Assembly: GCA_029168955.1 (NCBI GenBank)
Contig: JAPDOI010000874.1
Coordinates: 124,001 to 188,000, forward strand
Reading direction: 5' to 3'
Length of the DNA: 64,000 nucleotides
From: Aplectana chamaeleonis
Taxonomy: Eukaryota; Nematoda; Chromadorea; Rhabditida; Cosmocercidae
Part shown: positions 24,045 to 35,404 of the stretch, in pieces
How positions within the stretch are numbered: position 1 is the first letter of the stretch
How the letters are laid out: each line of letters opens with the position of its first letter
Made by a program: the position numbers and the translations under genes
Notes under the pieces: generated by a model
The model's database searches: none
What the model was told of the DNA's origin: nothing
Seen by the model: the letters and a program-made list of their open reading frames with translations, nothing else

Positions 24045-24350
24045 TCACATATTAAAGGCAGTTTCCACGATAAAAAAAGTTGCCAATGTTCTCGCAAAAA
24101 CATAAGTCTTGGGTTCCTCTAGAAAGAGTGAAGATGGAAGTAAAACCGAAAACGGCCAGGATGTAGGTGAGAATCCCGTGGACCAGCCGACCCATTGGAT
24201 CACCCGCCCATATAATATAACGCTTGTCCACCGTTCGTTCCACCAAAGGAACAGTTGCCAAATTTTGAAGACTTTTTATCCTCAGAAATTCGAATATCCG
24301 AACATGGGCTTCTAACCATCTTATTTTTTAGGAGTTTCCGGTATAAGAAC
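24045..24350 (-). CDS. possible exon with two hydrophobic segments
   Basis: A minus-strand frame open from about 24345 to 24052 reads ...VPLVERTVDKRYIIWAGD... then HGILTYILAVFGFTSIFTLS, a plausible membrane segment. The last part overlaps a MITE end (ttaaaggcagtttccacgat, 24057). There is no ATG and no clear splice pair, so this may be chance; no family recognised. Confidence 0.2.
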
Positions 24351-25890
24351 GGAAAAAAATCACTGGCCTAACAACTTTGGAGTGTAAAACCATTCACGAT
24401 GTCTGCATTGTTCAGACTCCGCCCTCCTCGAAACACACCGAACAGGCATCATTGAACATTTTGAAGGTTTCTTCAAACAGTTATTTTCTCCGATACTTTT
24501 AGAGTTTTGTGAGGCTTTCCTCTATTATCCTTTACTTCATGGACTTGCCTACTCAAGGACATCGATACTAGAATACGGTTTATTCCCATGAACATTGCCT
24601 TCAAGCAGTGAGCTTCGAACTTACTGCTTCAGCTCTAAGCTTCTGTGATGTGCCAGCTAGTGTTCATGACAATCTTCAATTTTGAGATTATTAGCTACAT
24701 CGAATAATTGGCTCCCAGGTAAAACTACAGTGAGGATAAAATTGAGAAAAATGCACGAGGAGTACACGAAATCCTTTACTCTCACGGGAACTGTATGTAA
24801 TTTGCAGCTCTGAGATGTGAACAGGTATGAAATGCTATGCATGTCATACAATGTCGCATAATTAAGTTACACGAATTATAAGTGTATGTCATGTGCCATG
24901 TACCAGGTTGTTCAATAAGTTTTGTTGTTCGATAAGAAAAACATGAATTTATCGTTCAAAAGACACTTTATTATCCAGTACAGGGTTCGGCGCGGGGTTT
25001 GGATATCCACACCGGGGGGGGGTCTGAGCTGCGTAATGGTGGAGGGAGGGGGGTCTGAGCTCCACCGGGATACCACATGAACCATTCTGACCGTGGGTAG
25101 TAGGTGCACTGTCTAGAAAATTTTTTTTGCGAATGATTCGGTAATACCGTCCAATAAACATGAAACCTTGTAGTAATTAAATTAACGTAAATGTTGAAAT
25201 TATAGTAAAGGTTCTCCTACGATTGAATATAGGGCACATAGGTTCTGAGCGTGTATCGTGGATAGTTGTGTACTGGATTGCAAATAAGAACATATTGGAA
25301 GCTACGAAATGGGGCGGAAGAAAAGAGAGGACGCGATGAATAAAGTTGTTGGCAAAGGCGAAGACGACAAGATGTACTAAAGAAATAAATATGTTTTCAA
25401 AGAAGAACAGGTCACTTTAAATGTATGGAAAACACGCTTTAACAAGTGGTCAGATACGAAAATAGGTGCCTCATTATTAGCCAGACCAGACATGGCAAAA
25501 ACACTTGCTAGTAGGAAAGAGCGTCACCTAATCGGGTAACGTTTGAATTTGATTCTCCGAAACCCACTCATACACGAAACACACGACACAGGTTCGATTC
25601 CGCAAAGTGCTTAATTTTTGCAAGACGTTAGACCTCACATTTTTTTGCAAAGTAAGGGTCACGAAAATAAGATATTCGAGTCGAGAGTGGTAGATTTACC
25701 CTATATACAAATTTTCAGTCTCTAAGATGGACGCTGAAAGCCACTTCCCTGTGTGACCCACACCTGTCGCAGGTGCGATCGCGCTGGAAGTCTACATTTT
25801 TGCAAGGTATGAGTCAGTAGAATACGATGATCGAGTCCAGCGTGGTCGATTTATCCTATATACTCACTTTCACCGTCCAACATAGATGCT
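24350..25890. other. unassigned interval with a solo mariner-like end
   Basis: ccaggttgttcaataagttt at 24904 resembles a mariner terminal repeat, but no opposite end or transposase was found. 25000-25060 is a G-run/C-run patch. No exon is supported. Confidence 0.4.
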
Positions 25891-25896
25891 GAACAC

Positions 25897-26680
25897 CGCT
25901 ACAGTATAAGGCCCCACACTTTTCTAAGGTGTGGTCCCGCCGGAAGTCGTCAATTTCGAAATTTAGGTGTGACGAGAGTAGGATATTTGAGTCCAGCGTG
26001 GTCGATTTACTCTGTGTGCAATCTTTTACCGCCTCAGCGTAACGCCGCAGAGCGCTACATAGGAAGCGGAACAAGGTAAAAAAACGTAAAAAAAAACGTC
26101 GAAGTCCACAAACCTGGAATAGGGTTTTAAAACGCCTGTAATTTAACTTCCAAAAGAGTTACCCCGGGTTTGAGCAAAACTAAGAAAATAGGTTTATAAC
26201 CCTACCGAATAAAACTTTAATCGCTCCCAGAGGACGCCTTACAAAAAAAAATTACTAGGTGTGGACATTTGATGTTTTCAGCATAAATGTCCACACCTAT
26301 CCAGTGCATTTAGGTGTGGACATTTATGCTCAAACCATCAAATGTCCACACCTAGTGAAATTTTTTGTAAAGCGTCCTCTGGGATCGGTTAAGGCTCCAT
26401 TTGGTAGGGTGACAAGCCTAGTTTCTTAGTTTTGCTCAAACCCGAGATAGCTCATTTGCAACTTAAGTTACAGCTGTTTTAAAACCCTATTTTAGGTTTG
26501 CTGACTTGTATTTTTTTCACCTTCTCCTGCACTATATGCAGCGGTCTTCAGCGCTATACTGAGACGGCAAAAGATTGTATATAGGGTTAATCGACTACGC
26601 TGGACTCAAATATCCTACTCTCGTCACACCTAAATTTCAAAATTGAGCACTTCCGGCAGGACCACACCTGAGACAGGTGT
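25897..26680. mobile_element. large palindrome with arms of about 370 bp
   Basis: Left arm (gtggtcccgccggaagtcgt ... gtgacgagagtaggatattt ... ggttttaaaacgcctgtaa) returns inverted at 26330-26672. The centre (26255-26355) holds four copies of aggtgtggacattt in alternating orientation. A related outer-arm fragment is at 59035-59245. Likely a foldback transposon or source of hairpin RNA. Confidence 0.8.
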
Positions 26681-26761
26681 AATCTCGCCAAAAAGTGAAG
26701 ATTTTTGTGAACCAGGTGTGACGAGAGTTGCATATTTGAGTCCAGCGTAGTCGATTAACTC

Positions 26762-26880
26762 TACAGGCCACAAAACGGCCAAAGTCTCACCGTCGACTGC
26801 GTACCACGCGCTGCGCGACCGCACGCGCGTCGGAAGCAGACGAGTTTTGGCCGCCGCGCGACGAGTTTCGGCCGCCGCGT
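26762..26880. mobile_element. half of a CAGGCC foldback element
   Basis: Left arm only: TA-caggccacaaaacggccaa ... cagacgagttttggccgcc. The complete version is at 52942-53173. Confidence 0.75.
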
Positions 26881-28005
26881 GGTTTTGAGGCTTTAACTTT
26901 TAGGTCCGCTGTTTTAGGTTCATCCTTGAATGTTTCACGCAACTTATTCTACTGGCCCCACGAGTAAAGTTTTCTCAAATTTTTTTGTGACACATGTGAG
27001 TTCTAAACTTGCATGTTTCATGCAATAATAGACGAAACAGGTTACACTTCCGAAATGAACTCAGTGGGTCATAAAAAGGCTTCAAATAATTTCTCCACGT
27101 GTCCTCGGCAGATGCGACCATGGAGGACACGATACGTCCAAACCAGTAGAGAAATTGCCGTTGCGGATCCGCGATAGTGCCGCCGCGGCTATCTCATATG
27201 AAGTTATTTAAGAATTATAATACTAGGGGAGCCTAAGGACAAAATTACGGTTGTTACGTCCTATGTTTGATAGGGAATGAGGTCAACACCGATTTCGCGC
27301 CCAAGAAAATACGGAAAATACCTCAAACTTGGGTAATTGAACTGGCGAGAATTTCGTGTTACCACACAAGACAGTACATCGTACTCCACGCGGGCTCGCT
27401 ACTGCTTCCTCGCGGAGCCTGCGCGGTCCTAATGCGGAGCCCACGCGTTACTACCGCGGCAATGTTGAGGCTCAAGGCACTGCACAGAATCGTCTCGGCT
27501 GAAGGATGATCACGGAGCCGCTGCGGTACTATTCCGAAACTACCGCGGCACAGTCGAGGGTTGAGGTACTTTCCCGGCTTTGACACGGCAAATTTCCTCA
27601 GAGCATCTAGTTACATCGATTTGAACACCACACCGAAACTGATTACAACAAAACTAATAAAAGTAAATATTTATAAGAAGACACGCAAGAATGAATAAAT
27701 ACACACCATCTAGAACTCTAAGGCAGTAGCCAAAAATTATTGTGACAATACTCTTCATCTCAAAGATCAATGCTAATAGCTTTGCAATAAATAATGCCTC
27801 GAAAATCCGAGAACAATTAAAGTCAGTCATTCCACTCAAAAGTCTTTTCTAAGAAAACACTGGCAAATATCGATTCGATATAATTATTACTAGTAGATCA
27901 AAAACAAGATCAAAGAAAATCGAAGAAAGTTAAATTCAATGACCACGAGTAGAACAGTCGTCGGGTCTCATCAAAAATCGAAAAATCCGAGGCCTTCTGC
28001 AAGAA
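26881..28005. other. unassigned interval with GC-rich inverted words
   Basis: 27330-27580 contains gcgcggtc/ccgcggcaatgttgaggc / ccgcggcacagtcgagggtt words that look like a decayed foldback element. No gene. Confidence 0.35.
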
Positions 28006-28009
28006 CGAT

Positions 28010-28220
28010 GTCGGTATGCACTATCCCCTACCCGCCCATTTCCTTGCTGGTCGTCGAGCAAGTGGGCGGAGCGGGCATAGCACAACATTGAGGGCCGTGT
28101 GGGACCATCCTTGGCTTGTTCTTAGCCGTTTTTTGACCACTGCTGCTGCGATGGGCAACGGTGCATCCGATTTCTGTTGAGAACTTAAAGACCGTTCCTA
28201 TCGTGAACACTGCCATTAAT
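28010..28220. mobile_element. TTAA-type MITE family B, right part
   Basis: Ends atcgtgaacactgccattaa (inverse of TTAA-tggcagtgttcacgat). The block agccgttttttgaccactg ... aaagaccgttcctatcgtg matches 41550-41718. Confidence 0.55.
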
Positions 28221-28696
28221 AGACATATATACACTATCCTAAAAAAGGTTACCATAAATATATATTCGGCACTGGTTTAGACAACTTATCACGACGTCAC
28301 ACGCATCGCGTAGCACGCATTTGACATGGTGCTCACCGGTATATGACGTCACTAAAGAGGCATCCAACCGTAGCAAATAAGATCAATACTTTGTCGCGCG
28401 CGCTGCCGCGTCGCGCCACTAGTGCGTCCTGGTATATTCTCCAAACCAGTACCATGACACTTTTCTCTATACAGCTTATGAAGTATCGGCTAATCACGAA
28501 ATGTGGAGTCAACATGCGTGCGTCGCATGTTGCGTCACGGTTGCCAAACCTATTCACCCAACGGCTCAACACGTATACCCAAGTGAACTGAATTGAAATT
28601 GAAAGATGGCATCAGAACAGAACAAAAGCTATCAATATTCACGTCGTCTTGGCGGTGAAGTATGAACACTCCGCAATCGCAGCGGTATCTTCACCG

Positions 28697-31600
28697 TCAG
28701 GACGGCGTCGGCGTCCCTTTCTGGTTGTCCCACCATAATTTGTCCTTCCGCCGCCGATTTTGAAACCACACTTTCAGCTGAAAAACATGCTCAGAATATC
28801 AAAATCGATCAATACCGTATTGATCATACTGTTAAAGACCCACCCGGTACGGATCAATATCGAGCATATGACAAAGAGACTGACGCTTCTCCGGATCAGC
28901 ACAGGCGAAAGGGTCATTACCGTAGAACCTCTCAAGAATCATCTGAAATATTGAGATCTCCAACCACATCCAAACTCAGAACAACATAAAGTCTGTCCGA
29001 ATGAGACTGTCCGCCCACGCGGTCGGCGTGCGTGTCGAGCCACCGCTATGCAGTTGACTGGGATATTATTCACAGCTCGTCTAATATTCCTGCTGATCGA
29101 TTCACCGGTCCGAAAAATGCCTCAGTTGCGGCCCATCAACACGCCCGCCGACCGCGTGTCCGGGCAATCTGATTTGGACATAAATAAACAAGAACACCGG
29201 GTGAGCCGAGAGCCAGTCGCGGTTCGACCGCAATCGGTATGGAGGTAGGCCTATGGCTAGTCGACGGAAGACTCCTCCCACTGTTGAATCAGCCACATGA
29301 GGTATGCGCATTCTTTCTGAGAGTTTCTTCCAAACTTAGGCTGTGGTTAGATCCGCGGCTTGTTTCCTCAAGAAAAAACATTTAAATTCAAACCGCGGCT
29401 GGCGCGGCGGTATAAATCTCACCAGCGGCTGGATGATAGTTACCAGCCAGCTGCCGCGCCAGCCGCGGTTTGAATTTAAATGTTTTTTTTGAGCAAACAA
29501 GCCACGGACCTAACTATGCATAATATGTATAAATGAAACTCACAAGGTCGTCCCTAGAGTAATTCTTGCGTCCCTTCCTTTCTGCACCGCTTTTCGTAAC
29601 TAAAAGGAGGAAATTGATAGATACCACCCCTATGCAATTGGAAACCACTGTTGCAAATGTGCCAGAAAAAAAATTTGAAAAAAAGACATACGACTTCGAG
29701 TCGGTTTCTTTTTGACTGTTGGATTTCTATAGAGTTTCGGGGTTTTTGAGCATCCCTCCTGCATACAAACGTCATCCTAGAAAGAAAAAAATTACACAAA
29801 TTTTGAACATTTGTCCACGAACGGTGAAGCAGATCGCGGACTGACTGCGGACCCAAACCGTCCAAACCACGGCCTTTTCGAGGAAAAGCCGCGGGCAGAT
29901 TCTGCAAGTTAAAGGCAGCATACACGCTCATAAACGTGGTTGAGATAACTACGGTAATAGAATGATATAGCGCAGCAAATAACGCCTACGCGTTTTTAAC
30001 CGTCAAAAAGGACCCACAATGACGCCACACGAGTAAGAAGTTGGCCCCGCCCTGTATTTATTGGCCCCTTGTATTTGCCGTCCTTTTCCAAAATGTGGTG
30101 CTGGGACATTTCCTCCGTCGGCGACGTTTGGAGGTGATGCAATAAGTAAAATAAGTAAAGTACACTCACCGGAGACGAGAGAATAGCCCACCATCCCTGT
30201 TTTGGAGGAGGACACAAACAAAAGGGGCGGAGAAATACAGGGCGGGGTCAACTTCTCACTCATGTCGCGGCATTGTGGATCGTTTTTGACGCTTCAAAGT
30301 GCGTAGGCGTCGTGTTCTGAGCCATACCATTCTATTTCCGTAGTTATCTGAAACACGTTTACGAGCGTGTACGATGCCTTTGAGGAGTCCATTATAGTTC
30401 TAAGGACATGATTAGTCTAAATGGCCAGATCGCGATCCTACAGCGGTCTAACCGCGGAACTGTCCCGTGAAAAAGACGTACTTATGAGGATAGGCAACTA
30501 TGCTTACTCAGGCAAACTGGGGCGTCGAGAACAGGTTGATCCGCCCACCATGAGCCACCGCTGGCCAGCGCGCCGATATTCGGCGGGGCCGCGGCCGCGA
30601 GTTCTGATCTGTTCAATGTCAAGCTGTTGCACAGCTAACGCTCTAGAAAAAGGGGAGTATAAGACGCATTTTTCAGGTATGCTTCGAATGATAAGAGTGC
30701 AGCCGGTTCAATAACCCAAGTCTGGGGTACATTGGCACTGCCCAGTATTTGGAGGTCCTGCGCGTCCCCTGGTGGCCCAGGGGGATGCTGGGAGACCCAG
30801 CCGCGACGCGTGTCGCTGTGCCGACCGCGACGGGTGTCGCTGTGCCGACCACGATGCGTGTCGCTGTGCCGACCGCGACGGGTGTCGCTGTGCTGACCGC
30901 GAAGCGTGCTGGTGTAACGACCGTGACGCGTGCCGGTGTGCCGATCGCGACGCGTGTCGGTGTAATGTAGTTCCTCAGCTAGATGAAACAGTCCTGAAGG
31001 ATGTGAAGCGGTGCTAAGCGCGACACATCGAGTTGTCAACAGCACGGCAACATGCGGACGTCGCTGGGCAACGGGCAGGTCTCAGGCTGACACTACGCGC
31101 GATTTAACTCGTCAACAGGGAGCGGTTTATGAGATAACAACTTATCAACCTGTTGTCGACGCCCCAGTTTGCCTGAGTATGAGGTCAGTCTGAAGTTTGT
31201 CAGCAGGACCACTGCGGTTGAATCGCGAGCTCACGGCGGTCCAAACGCGGACTATTCTCACTCCATGAGGTATCTACTAACACTAAAAAAACTCTAGCAG
31301 CGTTTTGTAAATTCTTCGACTACGCTGAGTTCAGGGTCGCACTCTGGTCCGAGCCCATAGCGAACTGATAGCGGGCTGACAGCGGTCAAATACGGGCCCA
31401 CCCACAAACTAATCACAACTCAATTGCGACATAACTGCACCCATAGTAACCATAAGAGATAGGTGTAGTCGGTCCAGATGAGACTGTCCGCCGACGCGGT
31501 CGGCGTGCGTGACTAGTGGCCCTTGCGAGACCATTTTTAAACTTTTAATGAAATAGCAGGAATATTAGGCAAATGTGTGCCCCAGTCAGCTGTCTGCAGC

Positions 31601-34600
31601 CGTGGAAAAGTTCGTCTGGAAAAAAGCGTCTTCGCGGCCGTTGCTCGAAACGCACGCCGATCGCGTGGGCGGAGTGTCTCATTCGGACAGACTTTATGTC
31701 TTGACTGAACTTGATCAGTAATAAGGCAAATGATTAAATAATAAAAAACCGAGAAGAAATTCGGGGTTTAAGATTCGAAGAGAAACAGAATATATCTTTC
31801 AAATTAATATTGATGACAACAAATGGAGAAAAATTGAAGAAAAATGAAGCAAATTGAAAAACAATCCAAAAAAATGAAAAATGGAAAAACAAATCAGTGA
31901 GAAATAGAATAAAATGGCTAAATTTGTTGAAACGAATCGAAGAAATTTAAATTAAAATAAAATTGATAAAATGATGAGAGAAAAAAATTTAAAAAATTAA
32001 TTGAAATGAATTAGGCAACAATTTAACAAAAATTAACCTGCTTGAACGAGCTGAACTCGGATTTCCTTCCATCCACGATAGTCAGTCCTATATCTCCTAG
32101 AAGGCCACTGAAAACTGGGCGCACTTCACATTTTGCGGTGGACGAACATGGACTTTCATTGGTAGAGTGTCGTAGCTACAACATTCAACAATGGAAGCTC
32201 AAACAACGGGCATTAACCAATGGTTACCGAAATGGGCGTGGCCAGTGTCCCTTTCCCATTAAAGTCACAATTTGAGGCTATGGTACAGAACAAAACTTCT
32301 ATCTCCCCAAAAAACATATGAACAGTATACCAGCGGGGACGGGGCGGAAACATATTTCGAGCCGCCGCACCCATTTTCGTGACTTGAGGTCCGGAAAATC
32401 AGCAACTGTCTCACATTTTCCTCATCACAACCGCTGTCATTCTTGCTCGTTGTGTCTGTAGAAGCGTCCTTAGCTTCAGTGGCCGGCATGAAAAAACCTG
32501 GTGCGGACATCATGGTAGGGAATGCTGCCTGCATGTGTCCTAGGGCTCTGAAAATGAAATTTCGATTAAAAAAACGCAAATAAATATATCCAAAGTTGTC
32601 GACCGCGGGCCACTCGTCAAAATAATGACGGAAAGACCACAGTTTCACGCTCACAAGGGGCCAGATCGCTGCGGAAAGAAATAAGGTGACCCGAAATATG
32701 CTGCGGTCCACATCCTATCGATGGGATGTCGTAAACGAAACGCCAGCCTAACCAAAAAAAACGGACCCGAATACTGGAGCATCCTTCCTATACTGGAAAA
32801 ATCCGATTTTCACCCACCCCGATTCCTAATACCATTACTACGCCTTCCCAGTTGTCGACCGCAGACCTCTCGCGAATGGATTACGAATCTACTGCGGTTG
32901 AATGCCAAAACCTGACTGGATTGTCGCAAAAACTGGTTTAGTTGACACGAAACTTGCTGCGTTCCACATCCCATCGATAGCAAGAAATAGCCAAACCGCA
33001 CCTATCTCCCGAAACACACATGGATACTATAGCCTTCTAGACATTTTAAAAGCTTTTTAATGTTTGAGCCACGCCCATTCCCGAGACCCCTACAAAACTC
33101 CCTAAGATGTCGACCGCGAGCCACTTCTCAATAGAAGGGCCATTTTCTCTGCAGTTGAACGCAAAAAAAAATTGGCGGGTCGCATCCATTGAGTCTAGTT
33201 GATCCGGAACACGCTGCGGTCGATATCCTATCACTGGCGAGTAGTGAATGAGTCACATTTTCGACCGCCACACATAGTTGTCGACCGCAGATCAGGGTCA
33301 AGCGGGCTTACGAAATTTCTCTACGGGGGTGGGAAGGGGTCGCAAGAATTTCGGACCAAAAATGAAAATTTATGAGGTCAGAAATTGAAGAAAACGATTA
33401 TTGAACACCATGATATACCTTTTCAGCACTTTATACTTAAACATTTTTTGAAAAAAAACTGCCCAAAATTGCACCTCGGGGTGATCGCAAAAATTTTGGA
33501 TTTTTGTAAAAAGTTTGGCGGCCGAAGGAGGGGGTCACTCAGATTTAAGAAAACTACACGACGCCCTGGTTAACTGTGCCGCAGATCAATCCCTTTTACA
33601 ATAATCAATCGCAGGGCGTTTGTTTAAAAAAAATGACGGGCTGCCTGCGGTTAAACGCTAAAAATAAACAGGGCCGCAGCGAAAAAGAGCTGACTTGAAC
33701 CAAAAAGTGTCGATATCCTCCCGAAACATGTTCCGGTCGACATCCTATCGCTGCCCAGCGCAAAAAATGCAGAACGTTATCCCAAAGCAGATACAAATTT
33801 GAATTTATCGTTAATACTGCAGAGTTCTAGACATAATTATTCTTCGATATACGCCCACTTCCGAGATCACCAACAAACCCGCCCAGTTGTCGACCGCAGA
33901 TCATTATCCAGAAAAATGAGTCCTTTCCGCGGCTGAACGCAGAAATTAAATAGTCGCCCTGATAAGTGGTTGACTTCGCCCCAAACATTCTGCGATCCAC
34001 ATTCTACCGACGGCAAACGGTGAAAAAACCGTTCTAGCAGTTGTCGACCGCGAGCCACCGCTCTTCAAAAATGATGAGTTGCCCTGCGGCCAAACTCCGA
34101 AACTTCACTGGACTACTGCGAATACGGGGTCAGTTGACACGAAACATGCTGGGATCGACATCCTATCGATGACAAGCATTAAACAAGCATTCCGAAACAA
34201 GCACGAATACCGCAGCTTTCTATATTGAAAGCTGGGTACCGACTTTTCCATGGAAGCCGATCAAGAGTACATTCCTCTCACCAACCCAGAAACAGAGTCG
34301 CATTTCCCTGCGGTCGACAACCTGATCGGTCTGTCCATGTTTTCAAAATACTGAATTTACCTCTTAATCGCCTCATCCACGGATTTCGATGATGTCGGCG
34401 TTACCGCTGGTTCCGGACTGGGCGTTCCGCTTTCCAGCTCAACAACGGGAATAAGTTGTGGTTCGGGTTTGACCTCAGCCATCCGCAATTAAAATAGCCT
34501 TCATCAGATATGAAACACTCGAAAACAAAGAAAAATTGGGTCAAAAACACAAAAAAAGACATAAAAAATTAAAATCTCTCTAAAAATCGAAGAAACCAAC

Positions 34601-34959
34601 CGGCTCTTTAGAGAAAAGTTCTTCTTTCTTGGGCGGACTGGCAGCTACTCGTGGCATTGGCGATGGCAATGTGTTCACTTCGATCAGCTCAATGGGGGTG
34701 TCAGGTTGATTACTTTGTACAAAGGAACATCGTGAGCATATATTATCTGGCCCAGCCACTAGCGAAATCGGCACACCATACTTCATCTGAAAATACACAA
34801 AATTAGTCCACATCATCACGCCAAACATTGAGTTTTGTATATTTTTCACGCGCGCGCATGCGGCACGGGTGGGTTCCAAAACGTAAAATAACCAACCAAA
34901 TCCGCGACAATCTTCCCAAGCACTTCTTGATGCTTTTCAACATTAACTAGCAGCAACAT
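28697..34959 (-). CDS. atypical homeobox transcription factor, nine exons
   Basis: Exons (minus): 34959-34897, 34786-34601, 34473-34361, 32547-32415, 32175-32038, 29776-29692, 29599-29544, 28942-28844, 28777-28697; 954 bases, 317 residues, every junction in phase. ATG lies 11 bases after tgattttcag, fitting trans-splicing; exon 3 has the weakest acceptor (gatggctgag). Exons 1-2 form a hydrophobic N-terminal domain with I-C-S-R-C, shared with the gene at 6.7 kb. Exons 3-5 are Pro/Ser/acidic linker. Exons 6-9 end in a homeodomain: basic arm ERKGRKNYSRDDL, helix 1 MILERFY, loop GNDPFACADP with about two or three extra residues, helix 2 EKRQSLCHML, helix 3 YRLKVWFQNRRRKDK (W48, Q50, N51 equivalents), then a 12-residue tail ending TPTPS. 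A sequence-specific nuclear DNA-binding protein is expected. Introns 3 (1.8 kb) and 5 (2.3 kb) are swollen by repeats. Possibly of the nematode HOCHOB homeobox group; gene name not claimed. Confidence 0.85.
28986..29165. mobile_element. MITE family K, copy 1
   Basis: aaagtctgtccgaatgagac then tgtccgcccacgcggtcggc at the left; right part degraded. It sits in intron 7 of the homeobox gene. The intact copy is 31467-31691. Confidence 0.65.
29345..29510. mobile_element. near-perfect small palindrome in homeobox intron 7
   Basis: Arms ttagatccgcggcttgtttc and its inverse gcaaacaagccacggaccta; within them aaaccgcggctggcgcggc inverted. About 165 bp, non-coding. Confidence 0.75.
29909..30383. mobile_element. 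TTAA/AGGCA superfamily MITE in homeobox intron 5
   Basis: Left TTAA-aggcagcatacacgctca; right cgagcgtgtacgatgcct followed by ttga. Contains the same middle block (acgcctacgcgtttttaacc ... ggccccgccctgtattta) as the split copy at 21768-24035. Confidence 0.75.
30790..30966. repeat. 24-bp minisatellite in homeobox intron 5
   Basis: About seven copies of gtgtcgctgtgccgaccgcg + acgg. As 24 is a multiple of three it stays open on both strands (minus strand units GRHSDTRR), but no splice sites tie it to the gene. Confidence 0.85.
30967..31466. other. unassigned part of homeobox intron 5
   Basis: GC-rich patches around gcgcgatttaac and gtttgcctgagta; I see inverted fragments (caggcaaactggggcgtcg at 30510 against cgacgccccagtttgcctga at 31157), so 30510-31180 is probably a further foldback element. 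No exon. Confidence 0.45.
31467..31691. mobile_element. MITE family K, copy 2 (intact)
   Basis: Left gtccagatgagactgtccgc + cgacgcggtcggcgtgcg; right cgcacgccgatcgcgtgggc + ggagtgtctcattcggac, its inverse. Confidence 0.75.
31692..32030. other. A-rich intron sequence
   Basis: Simple A/T-rich sequence (repeated gaaaaa, aaattgaa words) immediately downstream, on the coding strand, of exon 5 of the homeobox gene. Nothing else seen. Confidence 0.5.
32595..34330. repeat. intronic tandem repeat with GTCGACCGC boxes
   Basis: Within intron 3 of the homeobox gene, six or seven degenerate copies start with gttgtcgaccgc[ag]ga and end about 130 bases later with gct[gc]cggtcgacatcctatcg. Starts are near 32598, 32845, 33108, 33270, 33888 and 34040, with one lacking a clear first box between 33580 and 33780. 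One unit is interrupted at 33292 by a MITE end. Confidence 0.75.
33292..33560. mobile_element. AGGGTCAAGCGG element, partial
   Basis: Begins agggtcaagcgggcttacg and contains ggggtcgcaagaatttc and gggggtcactc; these match the complete element at 40779-41232. The right terminus is missing. Confidence 0.6.
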
Positions 34960-34980
34960 CTCTCATAGATCTGAAAATCA
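34960..34980 (-). promoter_or_regulatory. probable trans-splice acceptor of the homeobox gene
   Basis: Minus strand tgattttcag ends at 34971, giving an 11-base leader before ATG at 34959. In-frame reading upstream is closed, so this is not an internal coding junction in the same frame. Confidence 0.5.
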
Positions 34981-35404
34981 GAAGTGAATATCTTCTTGAA
35001 AATCTACTATAAGGAAATATTCCGAGGAAAAAGATGGCGAGCACAAAAAAGCGTGACCCAGCAACACAAAAAAATCACCAGAAAAGGTGCATGTCGCTAG
35101 CAGGAATAGGTGGGTCTCTAAGAAAGTCAAACTCTCGTAAGGTCACGCTACACCGATTAGATATACGATGGTATGTAGGGCTGAGCATCCAAACTGGTGA
35201 CAAATCAAGTCTCTAAAGATCTTAGAATGCATTGCTTTCTCGAGTATTATATATTTAATTTTTAGGCTTAAATGAACGCACCAATGCGAAAAAATCGAAC
35301 TAAACAACAAATTCATAAAGAAAGCTTCAAAAAAGAAAAAGCAGGAAAAACAAATTGGTAACAAAGAAATGAAGGAATAGTCACAAAAAAGGAGAGGTGA
35401 AACT

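Noticed and set aside
25585..25605. tRNA from the B-box-like ggttcgattccg
   Set aside because: No A box or pairing stems at the right distance.
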